Positions 18,324-27,466 of a stretch of 35,563 nt of DNA are shown one piece after another (the first letter of the stretch is position 1; every line of letters begins with the position of its first letter). The translations under genes were made by a program, and so were the position numbers. A model generated the notes under the pieces. The model searched no databases, was not told the DNA's origin, and was given only the letters and a program-made list of their open reading frames with translations. This DNA is from Methylophilaceae bacterium (GTDB lineage: Bacteria; Pseudomonadota; Gammaproteobacteria; Burkholderiales; Methylophilaceae): positions 1 to 35,563 of the forward strand of contig JAFMCM010000014.1 in assembly GCA_017857755.1 (NCBI GenBank), given 5' to 3'.

Positions 18324-20537
18324 ATGCCGAAAACCGCTAAACAATCGTCAGCGGAATCTTATTCAGAGGAGCTTCAACTGTTGCCTGCTGACAGCGAAGA
18401 CTCTCAACTTACAACGCTATTAAAAGCCTATCTGACCCAAGCCGAAATTGAACAAGTTTGGGAGGCATATCGCTTTAGCGATAATGCACATAAAGGGCAA
18501 ATCCGTCGGTCTGGTGAACCATATATCACTCACCCAGTTGCCGTTGCTTGTATCTTAGCCCAGTTGCATTTGGATGTTCCAACTTTGTTAGCTGCCTTAT
18601 TACATGATGTGGTAGAAGATTCAGATATTTCTGCAGATGAAATTAGTGATCGTTTTGGCAAGCAGGTGGCTGACTTAGTCGAAGGTTTAACCAAGTTAGA
18701 TAAAATTGAGTTACAAACGGCAGTACAAGCACAAGCCGAGAATGTCCGTAAAATGCTGTTAGCAATGAGTCAAGATGTCCGAGTGATTTTGGTTAAATTA
18801 GCTGACCGTTTACACAATATGCAAACTTTAGAGATAATGAAGCCAGCCAAGCAGCGCCGTATCTCACAAGAAACATTAGATATTTATGCGCCAATTGCAA
18901 ATCGCTTAGGCCTTAATGTTATTTATCAAGAGCTTGAAGATTTAAGTTTTAAATATATTTATCCCAACCGATATCATGTTATTGCAAAAGCCATCAAAAC
19001 TGCACGCGGTAATCGTAAAGAGGTTATTTCCAAAATTTTAGAATCCATTAAATCTAAACTAGCGGATGCTGACATTGAAGCGACGGTTGAAGGTCGTGAA
19101 AAACATCTCTTTAGTGTCTATAAGAAAATGACGAATAAAGGCCTTAAATTATCGCAGGTTGGTGATATTTATGGTTTCCGTGTCTTAGTCAAGGACCTGC
19201 CCACCTGTTATCTGACATTAGGCAGTTTGCATAGTCTGTATAAGCCAATTCCAGGTAAGTTTAAAGACTACATTGCTATTTCTAAGCTGAATGGCTACCA
19301 ATCACTCCACACCACATTGTTTGGTCCTTTTGGTACGCCGATTGAGGTGCAAATTCGAAGCCTTTCCATGCATAATATTGCACAAGCTGGTGTCGCTGCT
19401 CACTGGCTATATAAAACTACTGATGCGCACCTTACCAGGTTACAACAGCAGACTCATCAATGGTTACAGCGTCTTGTGGAAATTCAAACGGAAAGTGATG
19501 ATAGCCACGAATTTTTGGAACATTTTAAGGTCGATTTATTCCCTGATGAAGTTTACGTCTTTACGCCAAAAGGGAATATCTTAGCTTTGCCAAAAGGGTC
19601 AACAGCCGTTGATTTTGCGTATGCCGTCCATACCGATGTTGGTAATTGTTGTGTTGCCGTTAAAATTAATCATGAATTGGCACCACTTAGAACTGAAATG
19701 CAAAATGGGGACCACGTCGAGATTATTACCTCTGCATTAGCTAAGCCCAACCCTGCATGGTTGAACTATGTGGTTACAGCGAAAGCGCGCTCGCATTTGA
19801 GACACTATTTGAAGTCAATCAAAGTAACAGAGTCGACTCACTTGGGTGAGCGTATGTTAAACACTGCTTTAAGAGCCTTGCATGTTGAGCCAGGTCAGAT
19901 TAACGACAGTCAATGGCACAAAGTTATGCGCGATTATGGCGCGAAAGAAAAAGATGAGATATTGGCGGATATTGGCTTAGGGAAACGCGTTAGTTTGATG
20001 GTCGCTCACCAGCTTATTGCCAGTACGCACGAACATGAAAACGGCGCGCCGAATACGCATAAAACGTTTGATAAAATTACCATCTCGGGCTCAGAAGGTA
20101 TGGCTGTACAATTTGCGCCGTGTTGCAGACCGATTCCTGGAGACCCAATTTTAGGGTTTATTAATAAAGATAAGGGCTTGGTGATTCATACGCACGATTG
20201 TGTCGCGATAGGTAAATTTAAACTGGACCCTGATAAATGGTTGGATGTTGAATGGGATGCAGGTGATAAGCGCTTGTTTAGAGTTGATTTACGTATCATC
20301 GTGGTGAATGAGAGAGGTATGTTGGCTAAACTGGCTGCAGGCATATCGGATGCGGGATCCAATATTGATAATGTGAGTGCTGAAGAGTCAGACGGTAGTC
20401 AATACAGTGTGATTAATTTTACTGTGCAAGTGCATGACCGTGTGCATTTGGCGGAATTGATACGGAATTTACGTAAAATACCAGAGGTTGTTCGTATCAA
20501 TCGCTTAAAAGGCAAGTATAGAGAGCAAAAAATTTAA
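18324..20537 (+). CDS. spoT: Bifunctional (p)ppGpp synthetase/hydrolase SpoT
   Basis: Controls the stringent-response alarmone. The 737 residues contain an HD hydrolase domain (about 45-200) with intact ALLHDVVEDSD (His94-Asp95), so hydrolase activity is expected. A synthetase domain (about 225-380) follows, with YGFRVLV and NGYQSLHT. Next are a TGS domain (about 415-475) starting VFTPKGNILALPKGSTAVDF, a helical/zinc-finger region with CCRPIPGDPI, and a C-terminal ACT domain (about 660-737). This full RSH layout fits SpoT/Rel. Adjacent rpoZ and gmk are functionally linked through ppGpp and GTP. Confidence 0.96.
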   Translation: MPKTAKQSSAESYSEELQLLPADSEDSQLTTLLKAYLTQAEIEQVWEAYRFSDNAHKGQIRRSGEPYITHPVAVACILAQLHLDVPTLLAALLHDVVEDSDISADEISDRFGKQVADLVEGLTKLDKIELQTAVQAQAENVRKMLLAMSQDVRVILVKLADRLHNMQTLEIMKPAKQRRISQETLDIYAPIANRLGLNVIYQELEDLSFKYIYPNRYHVIAKAIKTARGNRKEVISKILESIKSKLADADIEATVEGREKHLFSVYKKMTNKGLKLSQVGDIYGFRVLVKDLPTCYLTLGSLHSLYKPIPGKFKDYIAISKLNGYQSLHTTLFGPFGTPIEVQIRSLSMHNIAQAGVAAHWLYKTTDAHLTRLQQQTHQWLQRLVEIQTESDDSHEFLEHFKVDLFPDEVYVFTPKGNILALPKGSTAVDFAYAVHTDVGNCCVAVKINHELAPLRTEMQNGDHVEIITSALAKPNPAWLNYVVTAKARSHLRHYLKSIKVTESTHLGERMLNTALRALHVEPGQINDSQWHKVMRDYGAKEKDEILADIGLGKRVSLMVAHQLIASTHEHENGAPNTHKTFDKITISGSEGMAVQFAPCCRPIPGDPILGFINKDKGLVIHTHDCVAIGKFKLDPDKWLDVEWDAGDKRLFRVDLRIIVVNERGMLAKLAAGISDAGSNIDNVSAEESDGSQYSVINFTVQVHDRVHLAELIRNLRKIPEVVRINRLKGKYREQKI

Positions 20538-20571
20538 ATAGCGTTTATTTTAATACTCAATGTAGGACATT

Positions 20572-20955
20572 ATGGCAAACAAAACAATTATTCAAACTTC
20601 GTTAGCACCAACTGCAATTGGCACCTATTCACAAGCAGTTCAAGTTGGTAAAACCGTTTATTTATCAGGACAAATTGGTTTAGATCCAGTGAGTATGGAG
20701 TTAGTTGATGGTATTGAGGCACAAGTGCGTAGAGTATTGACTAACATTCGAGCGGTGACCGATGCGGCTGGTGGAACAATGGCAGACATTGTGAAATTAA
20801 ACGTATTTTTAATTGATTTGAATAACTTTGCATTAGTCAACAGTATTATGACTGAATACTTTTCAGAACCCTATCCAGCTCGTGCTGCTGTGGGTGTGGC
20901 GTCATTGCCAAAAGGTGCTTTAGTCGAGGCAGATGCAGTGATGGTATTAGATTAA
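20572..20955 (+). CDS. ridA: RidA family reactive-intermediate deaminase
   Basis: Hydrolyses reactive enamine/imine intermediates released by PLP-dependent dehydratases. 127 residues, standard length. The core [18 protein letters not shown] contains the catalytic arginine; [20 protein letters not shown] and the mid-protein [10 protein letters not shown] stretch are typical. It has a short SD (AGGA) and lies 34 bp after spoT, between spoT and recG as in many proteobacteria. Confidence 0.95.
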   Translation: MANKTIIQTSLAPTAIGTYSQAVQVGKTVYLSGQIGLDPVSMELVDGIEAQVRRVLTNIRAVTDAAGGTMADIVKLNVFLIDLNNFALVNSIMTEYFSEPYPARAAVGVASLPKGALVEADAVMVLD

Positions 20956-20999
20956 GCGCTTCAAAAGCTGATACTTCATCAATCAAATTAGCGGGTTAA

Positions 21000-23036
21000 A
21001 TGCAATTAAGTGAAATTAAATCATTTTCTAAACCGCTGATGATGAATCTAGCGAAGCTAGGCATTCATGACGTCCAAGATTTGTTATTGCATTTGCCTTT
21101 GCGTTATATGGATGAAACGCGCATTGTCCTTATTCGTGATTTACGCTTAGGCGAGTCAGTCCAAGTGCAGGGTGAGATTGTCCATGCTGAAGTCACATAT
21201 CAACCTCGTAAAGCATTAATTGCACGCTTAGCGGATGAAAGTGGTCAGTTGAGCTTGCGGTTTTTACATTTCTATCCAAGTCAAATTAATGCCTTAAAAG
21301 TAGGTAATCAATTGCGGGTATATGGTGAAGTACGTCATGGGTATTTTGGCTATGAAATGGTGCATCCACAGTGTAAAGTGGCTAGCAATAATGCCGAGGT
21401 AAGTGAACAACTTACGCCAATTTATCCTACGACTGCTGGATTAACGCAGTCATCCATACGTAAGGCGATTAAAGTGGTGATGGGCCTGCCTCTATCCATT
21501 GAGACATTGCCGCCTTTTGTTTATGAAAAATTAGGATTGCCTAGCTTTTTTGAGAGTGTTCAACGTATACATTACCCGCAAGCGGATGCCAATCTAGCCG
21601 ATTTAGAAGATCGTTCAACGCTAGAATGGCGGCGCTTAGCTTACGATGAGTTACTGGCCCAACAACTGTCAATGCGTAAGCATTATGCCAAAAGACGGCA
21701 GCATCATGCGCCGGCAATTGCGTCATCAAACCGATTGGTCAAGCAGTTATTAGCAGAATTACCTTTTGCGTTAACCCAAGCGCAACAAACAGTCACACAT
21801 GAGATTAGTCAAGATTTAACACAACCATACCCCATGCAACGCTTATTGCAAGGTGATGTGGGAAGTGGTAAAACCATTGTTGCTTGTATTGCAGCATTAC
21901 AAGCCATTGAGCATGGTTGGCAAGTGACATTGATGGCGCCGACAGAAATCTTAGCCGAGCAACATTTCAAAAAGTTTGCCATGTGGCTGACGCCACTAAA
22001 TATAAGAGTGGCTTGGTTAACTGGCAGTCAGAATAAGAAAATACGAGAGACGGCATTGCAGGATATCGCAACTGGTCAAGCACAGCTGGTGGTTGGTACC
22101 CATGCTTTGTTTCAAGAAGCAGTGACATTTAAAAAATTAGGCCTTGCTATTATTGATGAGCAACATCGTTTTGGTGTACAACAGCGACTTGCTTTACGTC
22201 AAAAAGGTCACCCTGAGCCACATCAATTGATGATGACTGCAACACCAATTCCGCGAACGCTCTCCATGAGTTATTACGCAGACTTAGATGTTTCAGTCAT
22301 TGATGAGCTGCCACCAGGACGCACGCCTGTGGTCACTAAATTAGTGTCTAATCAGCGACGGGAAGAGATTCTGCAACGTGTTCGAGATGCTTGCCAATCA
22401 GGTAGTCAAGCTTATTGGGTTTGTCCATTGATAGAAGAGTCAGAAGTATTACAGCTGCAGACAGCCACGGAAATTTTTGAAAACCTTCAACAGAATTTTC
22501 CCGATTTAACAGTTGGGTTAGTGCATGGGCGCATGAAATCGGCTGAAAAACAATCTGTAATGCAGGCTTTTATCGCGGGTGAAACGCAATTGCTGGTAGC
22601 AACTACAGTGATTGAAGTTGGAGTTGATGTCCCCAATGCGAATTTAATGGTAATTGAACATGCAGAGCGCATGGGTTTGAGTCAGTTGCATCAGTTGCGT
22701 GGAAGAGTTGGGCGTGGTGCAGCAAAAAGCACCTGTATTTTGATGTATCAAAATAAGTTATCAGAGATGGCACGCGCAAGGCTTAAAGTAATCTATGAAA
22801 ATACGGATGGCTTTGCCATCTCGCAAGCGGACTTGAATTTACGTGGGCCAGGCGAATTTTTAGGTACCCGCCAAAGTGGAGTACCTATGCTTAAAATTGC
22901 CGATTTGAGCCGTGATGAAGATTTGTTATATGAGGCCAAAGTAATTGCGGAACGCTTATTGAAGCAACATCCTGAAGCGGTTGATGCGCATTTGCAACGA
23001 TGGTTGCGACAAGGTGCTGATTTAGTTAAAGTCTAA
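21000..23036 (+). CDS. recG: ATP-dependent DNA helicase RecG
   Basis: Branch-migration helicase that remodels stalled forks and Holliday junctions. 678 residues. An N-terminal wedge/OB domain (about 1-155) is followed by helicase motifs: LLQGDVGSGKTIVA (Walker A, 285-292), DEQH (386-389) in AIIDEQHRFGVQQRL, MTATPIPRTLSM, and QLRGRVGRGA in the second helicase domain. It ends with the TRP-type DLNLRGPGEFLGTRQSG segment. All motifs are present. It lies 44 bp after ridA; the SD is weak. Confidence 0.96.
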   Translation: MQLSEIKSFSKPLMMNLAKLGIHDVQDLLLHLPLRYMDETRIVLIRDLRLGESVQVQGEIVHAEVTYQPRKALIARLADESGQLSLRFLHFYPSQINALKVGNQLRVYGEVRHGYFGYEMVHPQCKVASNNAEVSEQLTPIYPTTAGLTQSSIRKAIKVVMGLPLSIETLPPFVYEKLGLPSFFESVQRIHYPQADANLADLEDRSTLEWRRLAYDELLAQQLSMRKHYAKRRQHHAPAIASSNRLVKQLLAELPFALTQAQQTVTHEISQDLTQPYPMQRLLQGDVGSGKTIVACIAALQAIEHGWQVTLMAPTEILAEQHFKKFAMWLTPLNIRVAWLTGSQNKKIRETALQDIATGQAQLVVGTHALFQEAVTFKKLGLAIIDEQHRFGVQQRLALRQKGHPEPHQLMMTATPIPRTLSMSYYADLDVSVIDELPPGRTPVVTKLVSNQRREEILQRVRDACQSGSQAYWVCPLIEESEVLQLQTATEIFENLQQNFPDLTVGLVHGRMKSAEKQSVMQAFIAGETQLLVATTVIEVGVDVPNANLMVIEHAERMGLSQLHQLRGRVGRGAAKSTCILMYQNKLSEMARARLKVIYENTDGFAISQADLNLRGPGEFLGTRQSGVPMLKIADLSRDEDLLYEAKVIAERLLKQHPEAVDAHLQRWLRQGADLVKV

Positions 23037-23101
23037 GCCTGCCAAACATGATATGAGCCCTATTTTCCAACATACATTCACCTCATATTTGTAACTGTTT
23101 A

Positions 23102-23110
23102 TGCGATAAT
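23102..23110 (+). promoter_or_regulatory. Candidate extended -10 element abutting ubiC
   Basis: TGCGATAAT (TG at 23102-23103, GATAAT at 23105-23110) ends 7 nt before the GTG of ubiC at 23118. There is no good -35 and no Shine-Dalgarno. If used, transcription would begin at or next to the start codon. Confidence 0.35.
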
Positions 23111-23117
23111 TTGTCTT

Positions 23118-23666
23118 GTGAAAATCAAGCCACATAACATCAAATTACGTTCAAATTGGTTAAAAAAACCAGTCCAGGCGTTTGCATATCGAGACTGGTT
23201 AGTCGATGAGCGTTCATTAACAGCAAGATTACAGTCGTTTTCTACTCATTTTCGTGTGCAAGCTATCGCCCAACAAAACACAAAGCCCATCGCTGATGAA
23301 GCTGCTTTGTTAAACTGTAAACAATCGACAATTGCCAACGTACGTGATGTACTGTTGATTGGGGATGAACAAGTGCTCGTCTACGCACATAGCGTCTTAC
23401 CACATGAAAGCTTGCGTGGGGAATGGGTGAAATTGGGTCAATTAGGTAACCAGCCATTAGGCGCCACTTTGTTTGCTAATCCACGTGTTAAACGCTCACC
23501 ACTTTACTATAAAAAACTAGCCAAACATCACAAGCTTTACCAAAAAGCAGCACATTATTTGCCAGAAGTGCCTGCCTACTTATGGGCAAGAAGATCAATT
23601 TTTAGCTTGAACGGTGCTCATATTTTAGTGACAGAAGTCTTTTTACCAAGCGTTTGTGAGAGGTAA
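23118..23666 (+). CDS. ubiC: Chorismate--pyruvate lyase
   Basis: Converts chorismate to 4-hydroxybenzoate and pyruvate, the committed step to ubiquinone. 182 residues. Diagnostic parts are FAYRDWLVDERSLTARLQS near the N terminus, the VYAHSVLPHESLRG stretch (Arg in the product site) and the C-terminal LWARRSIFSLNGAHILVTEV and FLPS. The start is GTG; homologues begin about 20 residues before the DWL..SLT block, as here. It lies 5 bp before ubiA, which uses its product. Confidence 0.93.
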   Translation: MKIKPHNIKLRSNWLKKPVQAFAYRDWLVDERSLTARLQSFSTHFRVQAIAQQNTKPIADEAALLNCKQSTIANVRDVLLIGDEQVLVYAHSVLPHESLRGEWVKLGQLGNQPLGATLFANPRVKRSPLYYKKLAKHHKLYQKAAHYLPEVPAYLWARRSIFSLNGAHILVTEVFLPSVCER

Positions 23667-23671
23667 AATCG

Positions 23672-24547
23672 ATGGGCAACAAAAAAGGCTTAATAAGAAA
23701 ACTGAATGCTTATACGCGTTTAATGCGCTTAGATAAGCCAATTGGTATTTTATTATTGCTATGGCCGACACTTTGGGGTTTGCTGCTAGCTGGTGATGGC
23801 CGTCCTAATTGGCCAATTGTTTTTATTTTTATCATTGGCGTCGTGTTAATGCGCAGTGCAGGCTGTGTAATGAATGATATCGCAGACCGTCATTATGACG
23901 GACATGTTGAGCGCACCCAGAATAGACCAATTGTGAATGGCGAGGTCAGTGTTAAAGAGGCTTTGTTTTTAGCATCAGGATTAAGCGTGATGGCTTTTTT
24001 CTTTGTTTGCTTTCTTAATGCAATGACCATCATATTATCAATAATTGCTTTATTCTTAGCAGCGACTTATCCACTAACAAAACGCTTTTTGGCGATTCCG
24101 CAAGCCTATCTAGGAGTCGCTTTTGGATTTGGTATTCCAATGGCTTTCGCAGCAATACAAAACCAGATTCCGCTGATTGCTTGGTCATTATTCATTTCCA
24201 ATATCTTTTGGGCTATTGCATACGACACAGCTTATGCAATGGTTGACCGTGATGATGATGTCAAGATTGGGATAGAATCATCAGCTTTGTTTTTTGGAAA
24301 ATATGATGTGTTTGCTATTATAGTTTGTTATGCCTTGATGCTAGGTTTATTCGTTTATGTGGGTTGGCAAATGGCCTTTGGACATACTTATTTTATTGGC
24401 CTACTTGCAACCTCAGGATTAATTGCTTGGCAGTATCAAATGATCAGAGCACGTGGCAAGTCTGATTGTTTCAGAGCATTTATAGCTAACAACTGGATAG
24501 GTTTATCTTTATTGATTAGTTTAGGCGTTGGGTATTATTTACCTTAA
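23672..24547 (+). CDS. ubiA: 4-hydroxybenzoate polyprenyltransferase
   Basis: Integral-membrane prenyltransferase attaching the polyprenyl tail to 4-hydroxybenzoate in ubiquinone synthesis. 291 residues with about eight or nine hydrophobic helices. The first aspartate-rich motif is NDIADRHYD (68-76), followed by RTQNRPI. The second is YAMVDRDDDVKIGIESSA, which binds Mg-diphosphate. It directly follows ubiC (5-bp gap), giving a two-gene ubiquinone unit. Confidence 0.96.
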   Translation: MGNKKGLIRKLNAYTRLMRLDKPIGILLLLWPTLWGLLLAGDGRPNWPIVFIFIIGVVLMRSAGCVMNDIADRHYDGHVERTQNRPIVNGEVSVKEALFLASGLSVMAFFFVCFLNAMTIILSIIALFLAATYPLTKRFLAIPQAYLGVAFGFGIPMAFAAIQNQIPLIAWSLFISNIFWAIAYDTAYAMVDRDDDVKIGIESSALFFGKYDVFAIIVCYALMLGLFVYVGWQMAFGHTYFIGLLATSGLIAWQYQMIRARGKSDCFRAFIANNWIGLSLLISLGVGYYLP

Positions 24548-24560
24548 TCATGTTCAGCTA

Positions 24561-24662
24561 TCAACAGATGTTTATCTGCAGTTGCTGTAGAAAAGCCTTT
24601 TGTTGGCGATGAGGTGCATCCTCTATTCGCTCAATAGTTTCTAAATTTTCAGCACAAAACAT
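24561..24662 (-). CDS. Candidate 33-residue small protein with strong ribosome binding site
   Basis: A minus-strand frame of 33 codons beginning MFCAENLETIERIED and ending LQQLQINIC. It is preceded by AAAGGAGG (complement of 24672-24679), which ends 9 nt before the ATG: one of the best Shine-Dalgarno sequences in the window. The predicted peptide is hydrophilic and helix-prone, rich in Glu and Gln, with a cysteine at residue 3 and one at the C terminus. An in-frame stop lies just upstream, so it is not the tail of a longer frame. I recognise no family. It may be a real small gene or the remnant of one; it is convergent with ubiA. Confidence 0.42.
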   Translation of the reverse strand: MFCAENLETIERIEDAPHRQQKAFLQQLQINIC

Positions 24663-25001
24663 AAATCGATGCCTCCTTTAAAAGCTTAGCCTAATCTGAA
24701 TAACATCATGACATCCAATGGGCGTTTGGATAGTAAATGGCAAAAGAATCGTTCACGGTAGTTGATTTAATTTAGGCGTTAAACAATGATTAGTCCCTTA
24801 TTTCATGTCTTTTATAAAGGGTCTTTATTGATAAAAACTAACTTTATATTATAGTTTTTACATTCAGCTAGGCGCACACAAGCGCTTGACCAAGTTAGTT
24901 ATCTGATTAAGAAATGTGCTATTAAAATAACTAAAATGCTAAAATAAGTAATGTAGTCACTCTTATACACAGAAATAATTCATTTTACAGGATAAAATTG
25001 T
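24663..25001. other. Intergenic region upstream of the rplM promoter
   Basis: AT-rich, with no gene apart from the small minus-strand frame to its left. It holds an inverted repeat AAAAACTA (24833-24840) / TAGTTTTT (24852-24859) with an 11-nt loop. The stem is A/T-rich and weak, and no function is assigned. Confidence 0.5.
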
Positions 25002-25030
25002 TTGACGAGGCGTGAGCAAAAGCATATAAT
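25002..25030 (+). promoter_or_regulatory. Sigma-70 promoter of rplM-rpsI
   Basis: TTGACG (-35, 25002-25007), a 17-bp spacer and TATAAT (-10, 25025-25030), a near-consensus promoter. The predicted start is about 25037, leaving a leader of about 40 nt before rplM. Confidence 0.88.
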
Positions 25031-25075
25031 CCGCCCTCTTGATTTTAATAAGCTATATAAATTGGTAGTAATATG

Positions 25076-25504
25076 ATGAAAACGTTTTCAGCAAAAACAC
25101 ATGAAGTAAAACGGGATTGGTTCGTAATTGATGCGACCGATTTGGTTTTGGGTCGCTTAGCCAGTGCTTGTGCACACCGCTTGCGTGGTAAGCATAAGAC
25201 AATTTATACACCTCACGTTGATACGGGTGATTACATAGTTGTGATTAATGCTGATAAACTACGCGTAACTGGCGCTAAATCAACTGATAAACAATATCAT
25301 ACCCATTCTGGTTATCCTGGTGGGCTTTCAACAACAACATTCAGCAAGATGCAAGATCGTTTCCCAGGTCGTGCGTTAGAAAAAGCGGTTAAAGGCATGC
25401 TGCCTAAGGGCCCTTTAGGCTATGCAATGATTAAAAAATTAAAAGTTTATGCGGGTGACCAGCATGACCATGCTGCACAACAACCACAAGCATTGACTAT
25501 CTAA
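25076..25504 (+). CDS. rplM: 50S ribosomal protein L13
   Basis: Early-assembly large-subunit protein. From ATG 25076 it is 142 residues, the same length as E. coli L13, beginning [19 protein letters not shown] and containing [27 protein letters not shown] and [15 protein letters not shown]. An ATG one codon earlier (25073) is also in frame; the GGTAG upstream favours the second. It is cotranscribed with rpsI 11 bp downstream, the universal bacterial pair. Confidence 0.97.
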   Translation: MKTFSAKTHEVKRDWFVIDATDLVLGRLASACAHRLRGKHKTIYTPHVDTGDYIVVINADKLRVTGAKSTDKQYHTHSGYPGGLSTTTFSKMQDRFPGRALEKAVKGMLPKGPLGYAMIKKLKVYAGDQHDHAAQQPQALTI

Positions 25505-25515
25505 GGTAAAAGAAG

Positions 25516-25908
25516 ATGATTGGTAAATATAATTACGGTACAGGACGTCGCAAAAGCTCAGTCGCGCGCGTTTTTTTGAAATCTGGTAAGGGTAACATCA
25601 TCGTCAATGACAAGCCTGTAGATGAGTACTTCTCGCGTGAAACATCTCGTATGATTTTACGTCAACCATTAGCCTTGACTTCAAATCTTGAAAGCTTTGA
25701 TATCAAAATTAATGTTATTGGTGGTGGTGAGTCAGGTCAAGCTGGTGCAGTTCGTCATGGCATTACCCGTGCTTTAATTGATTTCGATGCTGCTTTAAAG
25801 CCAGATTTGTCAAAAGCGGGCTATGTTACTCGTGATGCTCGCGAAGTAGAGCGTAAAAAAGTTGGCTTCCGTAAAGCGCGTCGCCGTAAGCAGTTCTCTA
25901 AACGTTAA
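25516..25908 (+). CDS. rpsI: 30S ribosomal protein S9
   Basis: Small-subunit protein whose C-terminal tail reaches the P-site tRNA. 130 residues beginning [19 protein letters not shown], with [19 protein letters not shown] and the conserved basic end [11 protein letters not shown], whose terminal Lys-Arg contacts tRNA. The operon ends at a strong terminator 35 bp downstream. Confidence 0.98.
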   Translation: MIGKYNYGTGRRKSSVARVFLKSGKGNIIVNDKPVDEYFSRETSRMILRQPLALTSNLESFDIKINVIGGGESGQAGAVRHGITRALIDFDAALKPDLSKAGYVTRDAREVERKKVGFRKARRRKQFSKR

Positions 25909-25942
25909 GATTTGTGTTTCCTGTTTTGAGGGAAAACTAATG

Positions 25943-25970
25943 AAAAAGGTCGCTATTGCGACCTTTTTTT
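25943..25970 (+). terminator. Rho-independent terminator of rplM-rpsI
   Basis: Stem AAAAAGGTCGC (25943-25953), loop TATT, and GCGACCTTTTT (25958-25968), running on in T to 25970. A classical terminator with a perfect 11-bp stem. The A run on the left makes it potentially bidirectional. Confidence 0.93.
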
Positions 25971-25989
25971 ATTTAATGAATATTTGGGT

Positions 25990-25995
25990 TATGAT
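25990..25995 (+). promoter_or_regulatory. Candidate -10 element abutting argC
   Basis: TATGAT at 25990-25995 ends 6 nt before the argC ATG at 26002, with no Shine-Dalgarno between. The preceding terminator makes a separate argC promoter necessary. The -35 is poor (T-rich tail of the terminator). Confidence 0.4.
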
Positions 25996-26001
25996 TGAAT
26001 C

Positions 26002-27051
26002 ATGTTAAATAAAAAAGTGAAAGTTGGTATTGTAGGGGGCACTGGATATACGGGTGTTGAATTATTGCGCTTGCTAGCAAATCATCCAAACGTAGAGATT
26101 GTTGCAGTAACCTCCCGTGGTGATGCAGGTTTACCTGTTGCAGATATGTTTCCAAGCTTGCGTGGATATATTAATGTTGTATTTAGTGACCCAGAAAACA
26201 CCGATTTAGCGGAATGTGATGTAGTGTTTTTTGCTACACCGCATGGTGTTGCGATGAATCAAACTCCTACTTTACTATTGGCAGATACCAAGGTAATTGA
26301 TTTGGCTGCTGATTTTAGATTACAAGATGTCGTTGCTTTTAAAAAGTGGTACGAGATGACGCACAGTTGTCCAGATGTATTAAAGGAAGCAGTTTATGGT
26401 ATTCCAGAATTAAATCGAGATAAAATTAAATCAGCGAATGTGATTGCGAATCCTGGATGTTACCCAACTACGGTACTATTGGGTTTAGTTCCATTATTGG
26501 AACAAAAGTTGATTGATTTTTCGTCACCAATTATCGCTGATGCTAAATCAGGTGTTTCAGGTGCAGGTAGAAAAGCTTCAGTAGCTACGTTATTTGCTGA
26601 GGCAAGTGATAATATGAAAGCATACGGCTTATCTGGACACCGGCATCATCCAGAAATTGATGCGCAATTGAAGCAATTAGCTGGAAATGAATTACAATTT
26701 ATTTTTGTGCCGCATTTAATTCCGATGATTCGTGGTATGTTATCTACGCTCTATATTAAACTTGCTGACTCAGCTAAAAATGTTGATTTACAATCCTTAT
26801 ATGAAGAGCGTTATGCAACAGAGTATTTTGTCGATGTGTTGCCGCAAGGAGTGTTGCCCGAAACAAGGTCAGTGCGTGGATCTAACCATTTGCGAATTGC
26901 TTTGCAACAACAAGTTAACGGATACTTGACGATTGTTGTTGTGCAGGATAATTTAGTCAAAGGTGCGGCGGGACAGGCTGTGCAAAATATGAATGTCATG
27001 TTTGAATTAGATGAAAAGGCTGGTTTAGACGTTGTGCCATTAATGCCGTAA
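26002..27051 (+). CDS. argC: N-acetyl-gamma-glutamyl-phosphate reductase
   Basis: NADPH-dependent third step of arginine synthesis. 349 residues. The Rossmann start is [18 protein letters not shown], the catalytic cysteine is Cys153 in [13 protein letters not shown], and [12 protein letters not shown] plus the GHRHHPEI segment complete the active site. It is the long type 1 form. The start ATG lacks an SD and may be leaderless. argC followed by a coiled-coil protein, bactofilin and erpA appears to be a lineage-conserved order. Confidence 0.97.
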   Translation: MLNKKVKVGIVGGTGYTGVELLRLLANHPNVEIVAVTSRGDAGLPVADMFPSLRGYINVVFSDPENTDLAECDVVFFATPHGVAMNQTPTLLLADTKVIDLAADFRLQDVVAFKKWYEMTHSCPDVLKEAVYGIPELNRDKIKSANVIANPGCYPTTVLLGLVPLLEQKLIDFSSPIIADAKSGVSGAGRKASVATLFAEASDNMKAYGLSGHRHHPEIDAQLKQLAGNELQFIFVPHLIPMIRGMLSTLYIKLADSAKNVDLQSLYEERYATEYFVDVLPQGVLPETRSVRGSNHLRIALQQQVNGYLTIVVVQDNLVKGAAGQAVQNMNVMFELDEKAGLDVVPLMP

Positions 27052-27061
27052 TGAGTACTGT

Positions 27062-27421
27062 ATGAGAAAATTTAAACGTGGTGTACGTAATCATTATGGC
27101 TATACGGCTAGGCGCGTTGCCGTTAAAGCGGATAGACCGTGGTATTATCGCCTGCTTGTAGTGTTATTTTGTATCGGGCTAGGTTTTGGGTTTGCTTACT
27201 TGATGATGCGTAGTAGCGATTATCAAACGATCAGTTCAAAATTAGCTGAGATAGAACATAAAAATAAAATGCTTGAGTTTAAGTTAATTGAAGCGCAACG
27301 CGAGTTGCAAATTGAATTCGCAACTAATACAAATCTTGCAAAAGAGCTTGTTAAAGTTCAAGATGAAAATCTTAAAGCAAAGGAAGATTTGTTATTTTAT
27401 AAAAAGATGATGGGGAAATAA
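27062..27421 (+). CDS. Membrane-anchored coiled-coil protein, function unknown (possibly DUF6776)
   Basis: A 119-residue protein with a basic N terminus (MRKFKRGVRNHYGY, cytoplasmic by the positive-inside rule), one membrane helix at about residues 30-50 (LLVVLFCIGLGFGFAYLMM), and a long charged coiled coil from about 55 to 112 with heptad-like Leu/Ile spacing. It resembles the betaproteobacterial DUF6776 proteins found beside bactofilin, but this is recollection, not a search. It lies 10 bp after argC and 45 bp before the bactofilin gene, so a scaffold or envelope role with bactofilin is plausible. Confidence 0.8.
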   Translation: MRKFKRGVRNHYGYTARRVAVKADRPWYYRLLVVLFCIGLGFGFAYLMMRSSDYQTISSKLAEIEHKNKMLEFKLIEAQRELQIEFATNTNLAKELVKVQDENLKAKEDLLFYKKMMGK

Positions 27422-27466
27422 TTTCGGTAAGATTTTGGTTAGTTTAAAATAAGGTAGAACATACAA

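Noticed and set aside
24833-24859. Inverted repeat AAAAACTA/TAGTTTTT as a terminator
   Set aside because: The stem is almost all A/T with an 11-nt loop and no adjoining transcription unit that clearly ends there.
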